From assembly GCF_001889545.1 (NCBI RefSeq), contig NZ_CP018194.1, forward strand, positions 2,305,501 to 2,369,500: a stretch of DNA of 64,000 bases, read 5' to 3'. Each line of letters starts with the position of its first letter. Within the stretch, counting starts at the first letter, position 1. Position numbers and translations under genes: made by a program. This document shows positions 30,238 through 40,519 of the stretch, one piece after another. Below the pieces are notes generated by a model. The model saw only the letters and a program-made list of their open reading frames with translations. It did not search any database and was not told the origin of the DNA. The DNA is from Granulibacter bethesdensis (lineage in GTDB: Bacteria; Pseudomonadota; Alphaproteobacteria; Acetobacterales; Acetobacteraceae).

Positions 30238-31569
30238 CTACAGACCCAGCAGCAGACGGCGCGGATCCTCGATCCCTTCCTTGACCCGGACAAGGAAGCT
30301 GACGGCCTCCTTGCCATCGACGATCCGGTGATCATAGGACAACGCCAGATACATCATCGGCCTGATCTCGATTTTTCCATCGACCACCACAGGACGATCC
30401 TGAATCTTGTGCATGCCGAGAATACCGGATTGAGGCGGATTCAAAATCGGCGTGGACATCAGGGAGCCATACACGCCACCATTCGTGATGCTGAACGTGC
30501 CACCGGTCAGCTCTTCCAGTTTCAGCGCCCCATCCCGCGCACGCTTGCCGAAATCGGCCACGCGCTGCTCAATCTGAGCGAAATCCAGACGATCCGCATC
30601 CCGCAGCACCGGCACAACGAGACCGTTGGAGCCACCCACCGCAATGCCCATATGGACAAAGTTCTTGTAGACGACCTCATCACCGTCAATCTCCGCGTTG
30701 ACAGCCGGAAATTCCTTCAGTGCGCTGACACAGGCACGCACGAAGAAAGACATGAAGCCCAGCCGCACACCGGAATGCTTCTTTTCAAAAAGTTCCTTGT
30801 ATTCCTTGCGCAGCGCCATGACCGCCGACATATCCACCTCATTGAAGGTGGTCAGCATTGCCGCCGTGTTCTGCGCTTCCTTCAGACGCTGCGCGATAGT
30901 CCGGCGCAGGCGCGTCATTTTCACCCGTTCCTCACGCGCCGCATCCTCGGCCACCACCGGGGCACGCTGGGCTGAAACCGAGGTGGACGGTGCCGCCGCA
31001 GGACGGCTGAGGAAATCCAGCACATCCCCCTTGGTGATACGGCCATCCTTGCCGCTGCCAGAACCCAGCGCAGACGCATCAACACGGTTTTCAGTCAGCA
31101 TTTTCTGCGCCGCAGGCAAGGGAGCAGGGCCATTTTCACGAATGCTGGGATCACTGACCGCAGGCGGATGCGCGGCAATATCAGCAGGGGGTGTTGCCGG
31201 ACGTGAAACCGGGCCGGACGGGCGTGGCGGCGGATTGATACCGCTTTTCGGATTGGCCGCAGCCTCCATCTTCACCGGTTCTTCCTTTGCTGGCGCGGAA
31301 GCAGACGGTGCGGGGGCAGAGGTGGCCTCCCCTTCAGCACCCAGCTCACCCAGCACGGCACCAACCGACACCTCATCCCCCTCTGCCGCGAACTGGGCCG
31401 ACAGCACGCCAGCGGCAGGCGCATTCACCTCAACCGTGACCTTGTCGGTTTCCAGCTCCACAACCGCTTCGTCGGCGGCCACGGCTTCTCCAGCCTTTTT
31501 CAGCCATTTCGCGACAACAGCGGTGGTGACGCTTTCGCCAAGAGAAGGAACCTTGATATCCGTCGGCAT
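30238..31569 (-). CDS. sucB: 2-oxoglutarate dehydrogenase E2 (dihydrolipoamide succinyltransferase)
   Basis: 443 aa. One N-terminal lipoyl domain with the modified Lys in [18 protein letters not shown] (about 39-56), a long Ala/Pro/Ser linker (about 85-160), a peripheral subunit-binding domain ([24 protein letters not shown], about 162-185) and the catalytic domain (about 210-443) ending with the active-site [17 protein letters not shown] 31569 ([13 protein letters not shown]) is chosen: AAGGA lies ten bases upstream and the family begins here, although GTG 31614 is in frame. Placed between sucA and lpdA. Confidence 0.96.
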   Translation of the reverse strand: MPTDIKVPSLGESVTTAVVAKWLKKAGEAVAADEAVVELETDKVTVEVNAPAAGVLSAQFAAEGDEVSVGAVLGELGAEGEATSAPAPSASAPAKEEPVKMEAAANPKSGINPPPRPSGPVSRPATPPADIAAHPPAVSDPSIRENGPAPLPAAQKMLTENRVDASALGSGSGKDGRITKGDVLDFLSRPAAAPSTSVSAQRAPVVAEDAAREERVKMTRLRRTIAQRLKEAQNTAAMLTTFNEVDMSAVMALRKEYKELFEKKHSGVRLGFMSFFVRACVSALKEFPAVNAEIDGDEVVYKNFVHMGIAVGGSNGLVVPVLRDADRLDFAQIEQRVADFGKRARDGALKLEELTGGTFSITNGGVYGSLMSTPILNPPQSGILGMHKIQDRPVVVDGKIEIRPMMYLALSYDHRIVDGKEAVSFLVRVKEGIEDPRRLLLGL

Positions 31570-31735
31570 GCCTGTCTGATCCTTGTCAAAAACGGGTGCG
31601 GCAGCATCGGCCACTGGGGGCGCGTTACAGGACGCGTGTCGGTTAATCCGGATAGCCGATCAAATCATAGGAAAAAAGCGGCAGCGCCGATGACGGATAA
31701 AGATTTTTTCACCCGTCATCAGGCTTTCATCATCG

Positions 31736-34627
31736 TCAGGAGATCAACCCCAGCGCTTCACGCACCAGCCTGTCCTGCTGGGCCTGATGCACCTTGGCGA
31801 GTCCGGTCGCAGGGCTGGCCGCCTCGGCGCGTCCGACATAGGAGGGACGGGTCGCCTTGCCGCCGATGCTGGTCAGCACCGCCTCGATTTTGCGATCGAC
31901 GAAAGTCCACGCACCGTTATTGGCGGCTTCTTCCTGACACCAGATCACGTCCGCATTGCTGTAGCGGCTCATCACGCGCGAGAGGCTGTTTCTGGGGAAT
32001 GGATAAAGCTGCTCCAGACGGATGATGGCAATGTCATCGATCCCGGCTTCACGACGCTGGGCCAGCAGATCGTAATAGACTTTGCCAGAGCACATCACCA
32101 CGCGACGCACTTTCTCCGGCGCGACCAGCGTATCGATCTCGGGGATCACGGTCTGGAACGCCGTATCGCCGGTCATCTCCGACAGGCTGGAGACCGCCAG
32201 CTTGTGACGCAACAGTGATTTCGGCGTCATGATCACCAGCGGCTTGCGGAAATTCCGCTTCAACTGGCGGCGCAGGGCGTGGAAGTAATTCGCGGGAGTG
32301 GTCAGATTACACACCGCCATGTTCCGCTCGGCACAAAGCTGAAGATAACGCTCCAGACGGGCCGAGGAATGTTCCGGCCCCTGCCCCTCCATACCATGAG
32401 GCAACAACAGGGTGAGACCAGACATGCGCAACCATTTCGTCTCGCCACTGGCCAGGAACTGATCGATAATGACCTGCGCGCCATTGGCGAAATCACCGAA
32501 CTGCGCTTCCCACAACACCAGCGTGCGTGGATCGGCAAGGGTATAGCCATATTCGAAGCCCAGCACACCGGCTTCCGAAAGCAGCGAATTATAGATCTCG
32601 ATCCGTGCCTGCTGCGGGGCGATATTGTTCAGCGGCACATATTCGTTCTGGTTCACCTGATCAATCAGAACCGCATGACGATGGCTGAACGTGCCACGCT
32701 GACAGTCTTCACCTGAAAGACGAACCCGGTGCCCCTCCAGCAGCAGGGAGCCAAAGGCAAGTGCCTCCCCGGTGGCCCAGTCGATTCCCTCGCCGCTCTC
32801 GATCATTTTCTGTTTCGCTTCGAGCTGACGGGCAATTTTCGGATTGACTGCAAAACCTTCCGGGATATGGCTCAGCGCATCGCCGACCATTTCCAGCGTT
32901 TCATGCGGCAGGGCGGTCGCTTCATCAACGCGATCATCTTTTGCAACATCCTGCTGCATCCCGGCCCAATGGCCTTCCAGCCAGTCCGCCTTGTTGGGCA
33001 CATAGGATTTCGCAGTGCTGAAAGCCTGTTCCAGAGTATCGTTAAAAGAATCCCACATCCGGCGGGCTTCATCGGCAGAAACGACCCCCCGCTCCACCAG
33101 GGCTTCCGCATACAGAGTGCGGGTGGTCTTGCGGGCGCGAATGGCATTATACATCAGCGGTTGTGTGAAGGCAGGCTCGTCGGTTTCATTATGCCCGTGG
33201 CGGCGATAACAAACGATATCCAGCACGGTATCGACACCGAACTCCATCCGGAAATCCGTGACCATCCGCGCACAGAAAGCAACCGCCTCCGGATCATCCG
33301 CATTGACATGCAGTATCGGTGACTGAATGGCTTTCGCTACATCAGTACAATAAAGTCCGGAATAGGCATGCGCCGGGACAGTGGTAAATCCGATCTGGTT
33401 ATTGACCACCACATGCACCGTGCCGCCCGTGCGGTAGCCGATGAGCTGGCTCATCGCCAATGTTTCATACACCAGCCCCTGACCGGCGAAGGCCGCATCG
33501 CCATGCATCAGGATGCCCATCACTGAACGCCGCTGTCTGGTATCCCCTGCCATATCCTGCCGGGCGCGCACCTTGCCGACAACCACCGGATCAACCGCTT
33601 CCAGATGGGACGGGTTGGGCTGCAGGGACAGATGAACCGTATGACCGGCACTCTCGATATCCGCTGACGTACCGAGATGATATTTCACATCCCCCGATCC
33701 CTGCACGTCGTCAGGTTTCGAGGCCGCGCCTGCAAATTCGCTGAACACCTGCGTGTACGGCTTGCGCACGATATTGACCAGCGTATTCAACCGGCCGCGA
33801 TGCGGCATACCGATCGCGATTTCATTCACGCCCTGGGCAGCGGCATTGGCAATGATCGCATGCAGGGCCGGAATCAGTGACTCGCCCCCTTCCAGACCGA
33901 ACCGCTTGGTACCGACATATTTCTTCTGACAGAAAACCTCGAACCCTTCGGCTTCCGTCAATTGCTGCAACAGAGTGCGACGATCCTGATCGGTGATGGT
34001 GCGGCGCCAGTATCCACCCTCCATCCTGCGCTGGATCCAGCTTTTCTGGCGGGGATCCTGAATATGCATGAACTCGACGCCGATCGGGCCGCAATAGGAA
34101 CGGCGCAGAATATCGACAATTTCCCGCACGGTCGCGGTTTCACGCCCCAGCAGGCCGTCGATAAAAACCGGGTGATCAAGATCGGTTTCAGTAAAACCAT
34201 AGCTGCGTGGATCAAGCTCCGGGTGCGGAGCAGGAACCTGTAATCCCAGCGGATCAAGCCTCGCCTCCAGATGGCCGCGCACACGATAGGCGCGGATCAT
34301 CATCAGGGCACGGATACTGTCCAGCGTGGCCGCCCGCACGTTGTCGCGCGGAGATTCTTCCGTGATCGTGCTGGTGGCTGCTTCCGTGACAGACTCTGCC
34401 GCAGCACTGCCTTCATAGACCGAGGCAACCTTGTGTGGACGAGGGGCCCATGAAGCACCCTCCGTCTCAGCCAGAACAGCCCGTTCCTCATCACCAAGGG
34501 CTTCAAACAGACGCGCAAAACTTGGATCAACAGAACCGGGATCAGAGGCCCATCGCGCATACATATCCGCAATGAAAGCTGCATTTGCGCCGCTGAAGGC
34601 AGAAGCCAACACATCCACGCCTGCCAT
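31736..34627 (-). CDS. sucA: 2-oxoglutarate dehydrogenase E1
   Basis: 963 aa thiamine-diphosphate enzyme that decarboxylates 2-oxoglutarate and succinylates E2. The N-terminal E2-binding segment (FIADMYARWASDPGSVDPSFARLFEAL, about 18-44) is conserved. Landmarks: EFMHIQDPRQKSWIQ, FGLEGGESLIPALHAII, IGMPHRGRLNTLVNIVRKP, GDVKYHLGTS, LSLQPNPSHLEAVDPVVVGKVRARQ and HGDAAFAGQGLVYETLAMS, with ThDP/metal binding in VNNQIGFTTVP; the C-terminal LLPHGMEGQGPEHSSARLERYLQLC is also typical. ATG 34627 is clear. A strong hairpin separates it from sucD upstream. Confidence 0.98.
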   Translation of the reverse strand: MAGVDVLASAFSGANAAFIADMYARWASDPGSVDPSFARLFEALGDEERAVLAETEGASWAPRPHKVASVYEGSAAAESVTEAATSTITEESPRDNVRAATLDSIRALMMIRAYRVRGHLEARLDPLGLQVPAPHPELDPRSYGFTETDLDHPVFIDGLLGRETATVREIVDILRRSYCGPIGVEFMHIQDPRQKSWIQRRMEGGYWRRTITDQDRRTLLQQLTEAEGFEVFCQKKYVGTKRFGLEGGESLIPALHAIIANAAAQGVNEIAIGMPHRGRLNTLVNIVRKPYTQVFSEFAGAASKPDDVQGSGDVKYHLGTSADIESAGHTVHLSLQPNPSHLEAVDPVVVGKVRARQDMAGDTRQRRSVMGILMHGDAAFAGQGLVYETLAMSQLIGYRTGGTVHVVVNNQIGFTTVPAHAYSGLYCTDVAKAIQSPILHVNADDPEAVAFCARMVTDFRMEFGVDTVLDIVCYRRHGHNETDEPAFTQPLMYNAIRARKTTRTLYAEALVERGVVSADEARRMWDSFNDTLEQAFSTAKSYVPNKADWLEGHWAGMQQDVAKDDRVDEATALPHETLEMVGDALSHIPEGFAVNPKIARQLEAKQKMIESGEGIDWATGEALAFGSLLLEGHRVRLSGEDCQRGTFSHRHAVLIDQVNQNEYVPLNNIAPQQARIEIYNSLLSEAGVLGFEYGYTLADPRTLVLWEAQFGDFANGAQVIIDQFLASGETKWLRMSGLTLLLPHGMEGQGPEHSSARLERYLQLCAERNMAVCNLTTPANYFHALRRQLKRNFRKPLVIMTPKSLLRHKLAVSSLSEMTGDTAFQTVIPEIDTLVAPEKVRRVVMCSGKVYYDLLAQRREAGIDDIAIIRLEQLYPFPRNSLSRVMSRYSNADVIWCQEEAANNGAWTFVDRKIEAVLTSIGGKATRPSYVGRAEAASPATGLAKVHQAQQDRLVREALGLIS

Positions 34628-34752
34628 GGATCACTCTTTCCATTTCAACAAACCGATCCCCCTGATCGGCTTATGACTCGATCAATTTATATGATGACAT
34701 TCATCCGGCGTCGTTCAGGCGCAGAGAAAGGACAGCATTGTCCAATACGCAT

Positions 34753-34780
34753 GCGGCGCGGTGATGGATTACCGCGCCGC
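34753..34780 (-). other. Strong intercistronic hairpin between sucD and sucA
   Basis: Perfect 10-bp GC-rich stem GCGGCGCGGT / ACCGCGCCGC with an eight-base loop, 11 bases after the sucD stop on the minus strand. The run of eight T residues lies before, not after, the hairpin in the direction of transcription, so it is not a classical terminator. It may protect mRNA ends or partly attenuate transcription into sucA. Confidence 0.6.
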
Positions 34781-34791
34781 AAAAAAAATCC

Positions 34792-35667
34792 TTATCGCTT
34801 CAAGGCTTTCAACATTGTCTCCCCCAATGTTGAGGGACTTTGCGCTATATGCACACCTGCCGCGCGCAACGCGTTATACTTTGCCTCCGCCGTGTCCCTG
34901 CCACCGCTGATCACTGCCCCGGCATGGCCCATCCGCCGACCAGGCGGCGCACTGCTGCCGGCGATGAAGCCGACCACCGGCTTATCTGCACCACTGGCGA
35001 TCAAATATTCGGCAGCGTGGATTTCGCTCTGGCCGCCGATTTCACCGATCATGACAATAGCCTCGGTTTCCGGATCTTTCAGGAACATCTCCAGTACCTC
35101 GATGAAATCTGTTCCCTTGACCGGATCACCGCCAATGCCGACACAGGTACTCTGACCCAGCCCCGCCGCCGTGGTCTGTGCCACCGCCTCATAGGTCAAC
35201 GTCCCGGAGCGGCTGACAATGCCAATGCGACCGCGCTTGTGGATATGGCCCGGCATGATGCCGATCTTGCACGCACCCGGCGTGATGACACCCGGACAGT
35301 TGGGACCGATCAGCCGTGTATGTGTGCCCTCCAGCGCGCGGCGCACGCGCACCATATCCAGCACCGGAATACCCTCGGTAATGCAGACGACCAGAGGCAT
35401 GCCCGCATCAATGGCTTCCAGAATGGCATCCGCCGCATGCGGCGGCGGCACATAGATCACCGAGGCATCCGCCCCGGTGCGCTCCCGCGCCTCCATCACC
35501 GTGTCAAACACCGGCAGGTCGAGATGGCGGGAGCCGCCTTTGCCCGGTGTCACCCCACCCACGACCTGAGTACCGTAGGCAATGGCCTGTTCGGTGTGAA
35601 ACGTGCCCTGCGCACCGGTCAGCCCCTGCACCAGCAGGCGTGTATGCGATCCAATCAGAATGGACAT
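34792..35667 (-). CDS. sucD: Succinyl-CoA synthetase alpha subunit
   Basis: 291 aa. Carries the CoA-binding Rossmann domain and the phosphohistidine. [36 protein letters not shown] (9-44), [21 protein letters not shown] (about 121-131), [14 protein letters not shown] (about 147-160) and the active-site His in [13 protein letters not shown] (about 243). Length normal. Its ATG overlaps the sucC stop by one base (TGATG at 35665-35669), so the two subunits are co-translated. Substrate-level phosphorylation step of the TCA cycle. Confidence 0.98.
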   Translation of the reverse strand: MSILIGSHTRLLVQGLTGAQGTFHTEQAIAYGTQVVGGVTPGKGGSRHLDLPVFDTVMEARERTGADASVIYVPPPHAADAILEAIDAGMPLVVCITEGIPVLDMVRVRRALEGTHTRLIGPNCPGVITPGACKIGIMPGHIHKRGRIGIVSRSGTLTYEAVAQTTAAGLGQSTCVGIGGDPVKGTDFIEVLEMFLKDPETEAIVMIGEIGGQSEIHAAEYLIASGADKPVVGFIAGSSAPPGRRMGHAGAVISGGRDTAEAKYNALRAAGVHIAQSPSTLGETMLKALKR

Positions 35668-36863
35668 CAGCCTGCCTCCGCCACAGCCGCGACAATCTTG
35701 CGTGCGGCATCGTCCAGATCATCCGCCGCCACGATCGACAAGCCGGACTGGCTCAGGATCGCCCTTCCCGGCTCGACATTGGTGCCTTCCAGACGCACCA
35801 CCAGAGGTACAGACAGGCTGACCTCCCGCGCCGCGGCCACCACGCCTTCCGCAATCACGTCACAGCGCATGATGCCGCCGAAAATATTGATCAGGATGCC
35901 TTCAACATTCGGATCGGCCAGAATGATCTTGAAGGCCGCCGCCACACGCTCCTTGGTCGCGCCACCGCCGACATCCAGAAAATTCGCGGGCTTTGCGCCA
36001 TACAGCCGGATAATGTCCATGGTCGCCATGGCCAGACCGGCGCCATTGACCATGCAGCCGATCGTGCCATCAAGCGCGATATAGCTCAGCTTGTGGCGTG
36101 CGGCTTCCAGCTCCTTAGGGTCTTCTTCCGCCGGATCGCGCAGCCGTTCCAGCTCCGGATGGCGATAGAGCGCGTTGTCGTCAAAAATGACCTTGGCATC
36201 CAGCGCCAGCATGTCACCGGCTTTTGTGACGACCAGCGGATTGATTTCAACCACTGCGCAATCGAGCGCGATATAGGCCTTGTAAAGCGCCTTTACCAAC
36301 CGGCCGAACGAGGCCAGTTGCACCCCGCTCAAGCCCAGCCGGAACGCAATCCGCCGTGCATGAAACTCGGACAGACCCATGGCCGGATCGACCGTTACGC
36401 GCACGATTCGCTCCGGACGCGAGGCGGCGACGTCCTCAATATCCATGCCACCCTCGGCTGAGGCGACGATGGTGACACGGGACGTATCCCGGTCGACCAG
36501 CAGGGAGAGGTACAGCTCCCGCTCGATCTCGCAACCGGCCTCGACATAGACACGATGGACGCGGCGCCCGGCCGGGCCGGTCTGCTTCGTCACCAGAATC
36601 TGGCCGAGCATCGCTGCCGCATGCTCACCAGCTTCCTCGACGGAGGCCGCCAGACGCACACCGCCGCGCCCGGACTGGCTGTGCAGGAAATGCCCCGCTC
36701 CGCGCCCGCCCGCATGGATCTGCGCCTTGATCACATAGCGTGGCCCCGGCAGCCGCCGCGCTGCTTCTCTTGCCTCGTCCGGGGTCCAGGCCACATGGCC
36801 TTCCAGCACCGGAATGCCAAACTCCTTCAGGAGTTCCTTGGCCTGATATTCATGAATGTTCAC
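35667..36863 (-). CDS. sucC: Succinyl-CoA synthetase beta subunit
   Basis: 398 aa. ATP-grasp subunit pairing with Suc[22 protein letters not shown] (2-22), [17 protein letters not shown] (about 44-60), the [10 protein letters not shown] metal site (about 205), [25 protein letters not shown] (about 260-284), [14 protein letters not shown] and [18 protein letters not shown]. The start is GTG at 36863. A 22-bp tandem duplication and a possible attenuator lie between it and mdh. Malate-CoA ligase is an alternative family member, but the sucAB neighbours favour succinyl-CoA synthetase. Confidence 0.96.
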   Translation of the reverse strand: MNIHEYQAKELLKEFGIPVLEGHVAWTPDEAREAARRLPGPRYVIKAQIHAGGRGAGHFLHSQSGRGGVRLAASVEEAGEHAAAMLGQILVTKQTGPAGRRVHRVYVEAGCEIERELYLSLLVDRDTSRVTIVASAEGGMDIEDVAASRPERIVRVTVDPAMGLSEFHARRIAFRLGLSGVQLASFGRLVKALYKAYIALDCAVVEINPLVVTKAGDMLALDAKVIFDDNALYRHPELERLRDPAEEDPKELEAARHKLSYIALDGTIGCMVNGAGLAMATMDIIRLYGAKPANFLDVGGGATKERVAAAFKIILADPNVEGILINIFGGIMRCDVIAEGVVAAAREVSLSVPLVVRLEGTNVEPGRAILSQSGLSIVAADDLDDAARKIVAAVAEAG

Positions 36864-36893
36864 AGATGCAGCCGCCTAATCCGGAAAACAGGA

Positions 36894-36929
36894 ACGGCCC
36901 CATCCGGGTTTCATCCGGAGGAGGGCCGT
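36894..36929 (-). terminator. Weak terminator or attenuator between mdh and sucC
   Basis: ACGGCCC and GGGCCGT arms enclose an inner TCCGGAT/CCCGGAT pairing; on the minus strand the hairpin is followed by TCCTGTTTTCC. The U-run is interrupted, so partial termination at most. The stem lies 31 bases before the sucC start codon. Confidence 0.4.
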
Positions 36930-36960
36930 CCTTCATAACAGGAAGATGACATGCTTGCCG

Positions 36961-37004
36961 CATGTCCATGCCTTCCGGCAATCATGTCCATGCCTTCCGG
37001 CAAT
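36961..37004. repeat. Perfect 22-bp tandem duplication between mdh and sucC
   Basis: Two identical, directly adjacent copies, 36961-36982 and 36983-37004, each starting CATGTCCATGCC and ending TTCCGGCAAT. They fall in the non-coding gap between the mdh stop (37024) and sucC, inside the expected leader or read-through RNA of the mdh-suc block. A partial third match (GCTTGCCG) precedes the first copy. Confidence 0.9.
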
Positions 37005-37023
37005 GCGGATTACGAAACCCTGA

Positions 37024-38022
<999 letters not shown>

Positions 38023-38074
38023 CTATGCCAGACAACTGCCCGGGAGCCGTCCGGCACAAGCTGGGTATCCTGTT

Positions 38075-38091
38075 TTGCCGCATTGCGGCAA
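38075..38091. repeat. Short inverted repeat upstream of mdh
   Basis: TTGCCGC-ATT-GCGGCAA, a perfect 7-bp dyad 98 bases before the mdh start. Could be an operator for a dimeric regulator of the mdh-suc genes, or a small RNA hairpin; no promoter could be fixed beside it. Confidence 0.35.
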
Positions 38092-38148
38092 GAAACCCGG
38101 CTACCCGCTCCGTTTATGCCAGACCCTCGTTTTGATAAAGGCTTCATA

Positions 38149-38177
38149 CTGACCCATAAAAAAAATTTATGGGTCAG
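38149..38177. terminator. Perfect 12-bp inverted repeat containing the zapE stop codon
   Basis: CTGACCCATAAA / TTTATGGGTCAG with a five-base A/T loop. The zapE stop (TGA, 38174-38176 on the minus strand) lies inside one arm. The arms end in A/T runs, giving a hairpin with U-rich inner stem; there is no U-run after it. It is best read as the transcription end or processing site of zapE before mdh. Confidence 0.5.
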
Positions 38178-39313
38178 GGAATGCAAGCGGTCTCGACATA
38201 ATCCTCGCTTTGCATTTCCTCCAGCCGGGAGGCCGTGCGACGGAAAGCCTCAGCCCCCTCCCCGGCCTGATACAGCGCATCCGGCTGGGTCGCAGCAGAG
38301 GCAATCAGTTTGACCCGGTGATCATACAGGGCGTCTATCAACGTGATGAAACGTCTGGCCGCATCATGATTGTCAGGGGAAAGACGCGGCACACCATCCA
38401 GCACCAACACTTCAAAATGCGTGGCAATGGCCAGATAATCGCCTGGTCCAAGATTGGTGTTGCACAGATGGTCGAAATCGGCCCGTGCCACCCCGTTTGC
38501 AGCCAGCGGAATAGTCAGCGTCCGCCCTGATACAGATAAGGAGACGGGGCCAGCGGACACCCCATCACTCAGCTCCGCAAAGGCCCGGTCGAGCGCGGCA
38601 TCGGCCCGTGCATCGACCGGGACATGCCAGCGCGGCGTGACGCGCAGCCGATCCCGCCGCCAGTCACGCGCTCCGTTCAGCGTGACCAGATCCAGCTTCT
38701 GCCGGATCAGGGCGATGAAGGGCAGGAATGCATCCCGTCCCGGCTTGCCCGCAAACAGATTGTCCGGCTCCGTATTCGAGGTCGCTACAATCACCACGCC
38801 GCGCGCAAACAGCGCCTCAAACAGACGGCCTAACAGCATGGCGTCGGCAATATCGTTCACCTGAAACTCGTCGAAACAAAGCAGGATGCTCTCAGCTGCA
38901 ATACTGTCAGCCAGAGGCGGGATCGGATCGGCGCCCCCGGGATTCTCCGTCCGCCAGCGATGGACGCGGGCATGAGCATCCTGCATGAAACGATGAAAAT
39001 GCACGCGTTTCTTGCGCGTCAGCCCGACTGCGCCGTGGAACAGATCCATCAACATGGATTTGCCCCGCCCGACATCCCCGACCATGTATACGCCACGTGG
39101 CGGTTCTGCGCCCTGTATCTGACCACCCAGCAGACGGCCCAGCCAGCCTTTCCGGGCAGGGGCGGGTGATGGCTCATACCCTTGCAGGGCCTGCCATAAG
39201 GCTTGCAATTTCTCCGCCACCGCAAGTTGCCCCTGATCAGGCGTAATGATCCCGGCCTCGGCGCGGGCGCGGTAGGCGGGCAGCGGGCCACGGCTCAAAT
39301 CATCACCAGTCAT
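38174..39313 (-). CDS. zapE: Cell division protein ZapE (AFG1-like AAA ATPase)
   Basis: 379 aa ATPase that associates with the Z ring in Gram-negative bacteria and is homologous to mitochondrial AFG1/LACE1. Walker A in GVYMVGDVGRGKSMLMDLF (about 74-92), FHRFMQDAHARVH (about 105-117), Walker B ILLCFDEFQVNDIADAMLLGRLFEALF (about 142-168), VIVATSNTEPDNLF sensor region and LARIDFDHLC-like GVARADFDHLC near 288. Normal length. The gene lies directly upstream of mdh, a recurrent order in alphaproteobacteria. Confidence 0.95.
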   Translation of the reverse strand: MTGDDLSRGPLPAYRARAEAGIITPDQGQLAVAEKLQALWQALQGYEPSPAPARKGWLGRLLGGQIQGAEPPRGVYMVGDVGRGKSMLMDLFHGAVGLTRKKRVHFHRFMQDAHARVHRWRTENPGGADPIPPLADSIAAESILLCFDEFQVNDIADAMLLGRLFEALFARGVVIVATSNTEPDNLFAGKPGRDAFLPFIALIRQKLDLVTLNGARDWRRDRLRVTPRWHVPVDARADAALDRAFAELSDGVSAGPVSLSVSGRTLTIPLAANGVARADFDHLCNTNLGPGDYLAIATHFEVLVLDGVPRLSPDNHDAARRFITLIDALYDHRVKLIASAATQPDALYQAGEGAEAFRRTASRLEEMQSEDYVETACIP

Positions 39314-39415
39314 GGACGGCTCCTTTTGATCAACAAAGCGTGATCAAGGCAGCCGATCACCGCTTTATCCGTTGACGTTGCAGAATTGCATCACCGGAAC
39401 TCCCGGAGAAAAGCG

Positions 39416-39688
39416 GTGAAACATCTTCTGCTGACAGGCGTGCTGATAGCCTCCCTTGCGCCCTCTGCACAGGCGGGGACTCCGCTGGAACTGTGCGTGC
39501 ACACAGGTTTCTCCGCGGCGTGGCCCTATCGCAGCCCCTGTATCCGGTCCGATGGAGCGGCCAACCCTCAACAGGCTACCCCGGAAGCAATCGCCCTGGT
39601 CAACCATGCCTGTATGCGACCGGTGCTGGATGCGCAGCCGCTTTCCACCATGAGCCTCGACAAACCCAAGCGTCTCCTGCGGACCTGA
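39416..39688 (+). CDS. Small secreted protein of unknown function
   Basis: 90 aa. GTG start with GGAGA six bases upstream. A clear signal peptide (VKHLLLTGVLIASLAPSAQA, cleavage after AQA) is followed by a mature peptide of about 70 residues with three cysteines (LCVHTGF, SPCIRSD, HACMRP). I do not recognise a family. Located between zapE (divergent) and the 2OG oxygenase gene, 136 bases downstream. Confidence 0.55.
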   Translation: MKHLLLTGVLIASLAPSAQAGTPLELCVHTGFSAAWPYRSPCIRSDGAANPQQATPEAIALVNHACMRPVLDAQPLSTMSLDKPKRLLRT

Positions 39689-39824
39689 CCGGAGCCGGAG
39701 AGAGGATTTCCCGATACTGCCGGCATGCTAGGAATACAGTGGAGAAAACGGAGGCTGGCTTTAATGTCTCCGCCACGTTTCCTGCCCGATATGCGGGTCA
39801 GGGTTTGGGAGCAGCGAAAACATC

Positions 39825-40454
39825 ATGGATCTGAACTACACCGCGCTGGATGAAACCCCTGTTTCATCAGACCCGTTCAACCACGTGCTGGTCCGGAATT
39901 TTGTGCCCGGCCCTGTTCTCTCCAGATTGATTCCGGAACTACCGCTGTTGGAAAAAGGCGGGTCTTTTCCCGCCGAAGCCCTGCGGCTGGGACCGATCGG
40001 CAAAGACCTTTTCGCGGAGCTCTCCGGCCCCCGTCTCAAGGCCGCGATCGCACGGAAATTTTCCCTCGATCTGGATGATGCCGCCACCATGGTCACATTG
40101 CGCGGCTGGTCTCGGGAAAAAGACGGACGCATCCACTGCGACAGCATCGCCAAGCGCGTGACGATTTTGCTGTATCTGAACCCCGAAACAGAAGCCTGGG
40201 CCAAACAGGAAGGCTGCCTGCGTCTGCTGCGTAGCCCGGATGATATCGAGAACTATGCCGTCGAGGTTCCGCCAGTGAATGGCACGCTGCTGGTCTTCCC
40301 GAACGGCCCCACCACATGGCACGGCCACCGCCAGTTTGTGGGGCGACGCTATGTGGTGCAGTTGAACTATATGGCCGACGATAAGGCGGCACGCTCTGAA
40401 CTTCGCCGCCACCGTTTCTCTGCACTGGTCAAACGGCTGACCAGAGCCGCCTGA
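39825..40454 (+). CDS. 2-oxoglutarate/Fe(II)-dependent oxygenase
   Basis: 209 aa with the jelly-roll facial triad: H104 and D106 in RIHCDSIAKRVTILLYLNP, H166 in TTWHGHRQ, and R174 or R175 (FVGRRYVVQ) to hold the 2OG carboxylate. NGTLLVFPNGPTTWHGH resembles prolyl-4-hydroxylase-like 2OG-Fe(II) oxygenases (PF13640 type). The substrate is unknown. No signal peptide. It converges with the MFS carrier across the hairpin 40474-40507. Confidence 0.8.
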   Translation: MDLNYTALDETPVSSDPFNHVLVRNFVPGPVLSRLIPELPLLEKGGSFPAEALRLGPIGKDLFAELSGPRLKAAIARKFSLDLDDAATMVTLRGWSREKDGRIHCDSIAKRVTILLYLNPETEAWAKQEGCLRLLRSPDDIENYAVEVPPVNGTLLVFPNGPTTWHGHRQFVGRRYVVQLNYMADDKAARSELRRHRFSALVKRLTRAA

Positions 40455-40473
40455 CAGTGTCATGCGGCATTGT

Positions 40474-40507
40474 CACAGGGCCGGCTACCAGAAAACCCGG
40501 CCCTGTG
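40474..40507. terminator. Hairpin between convergent oxygenase and MFS genes
   Basis: Perfect 11-bp stem CACAGGGCCGG / CCGGCCCTGTG with a 12-base loop, lying 20 bases past the oxygenase stop and 13 bases past the MFS stop. No U-run on either side, so it is a terminator candidate by position and stability only. Confidence 0.55.
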
Positions 40508-40519
40508 CAGCAACAGGCA

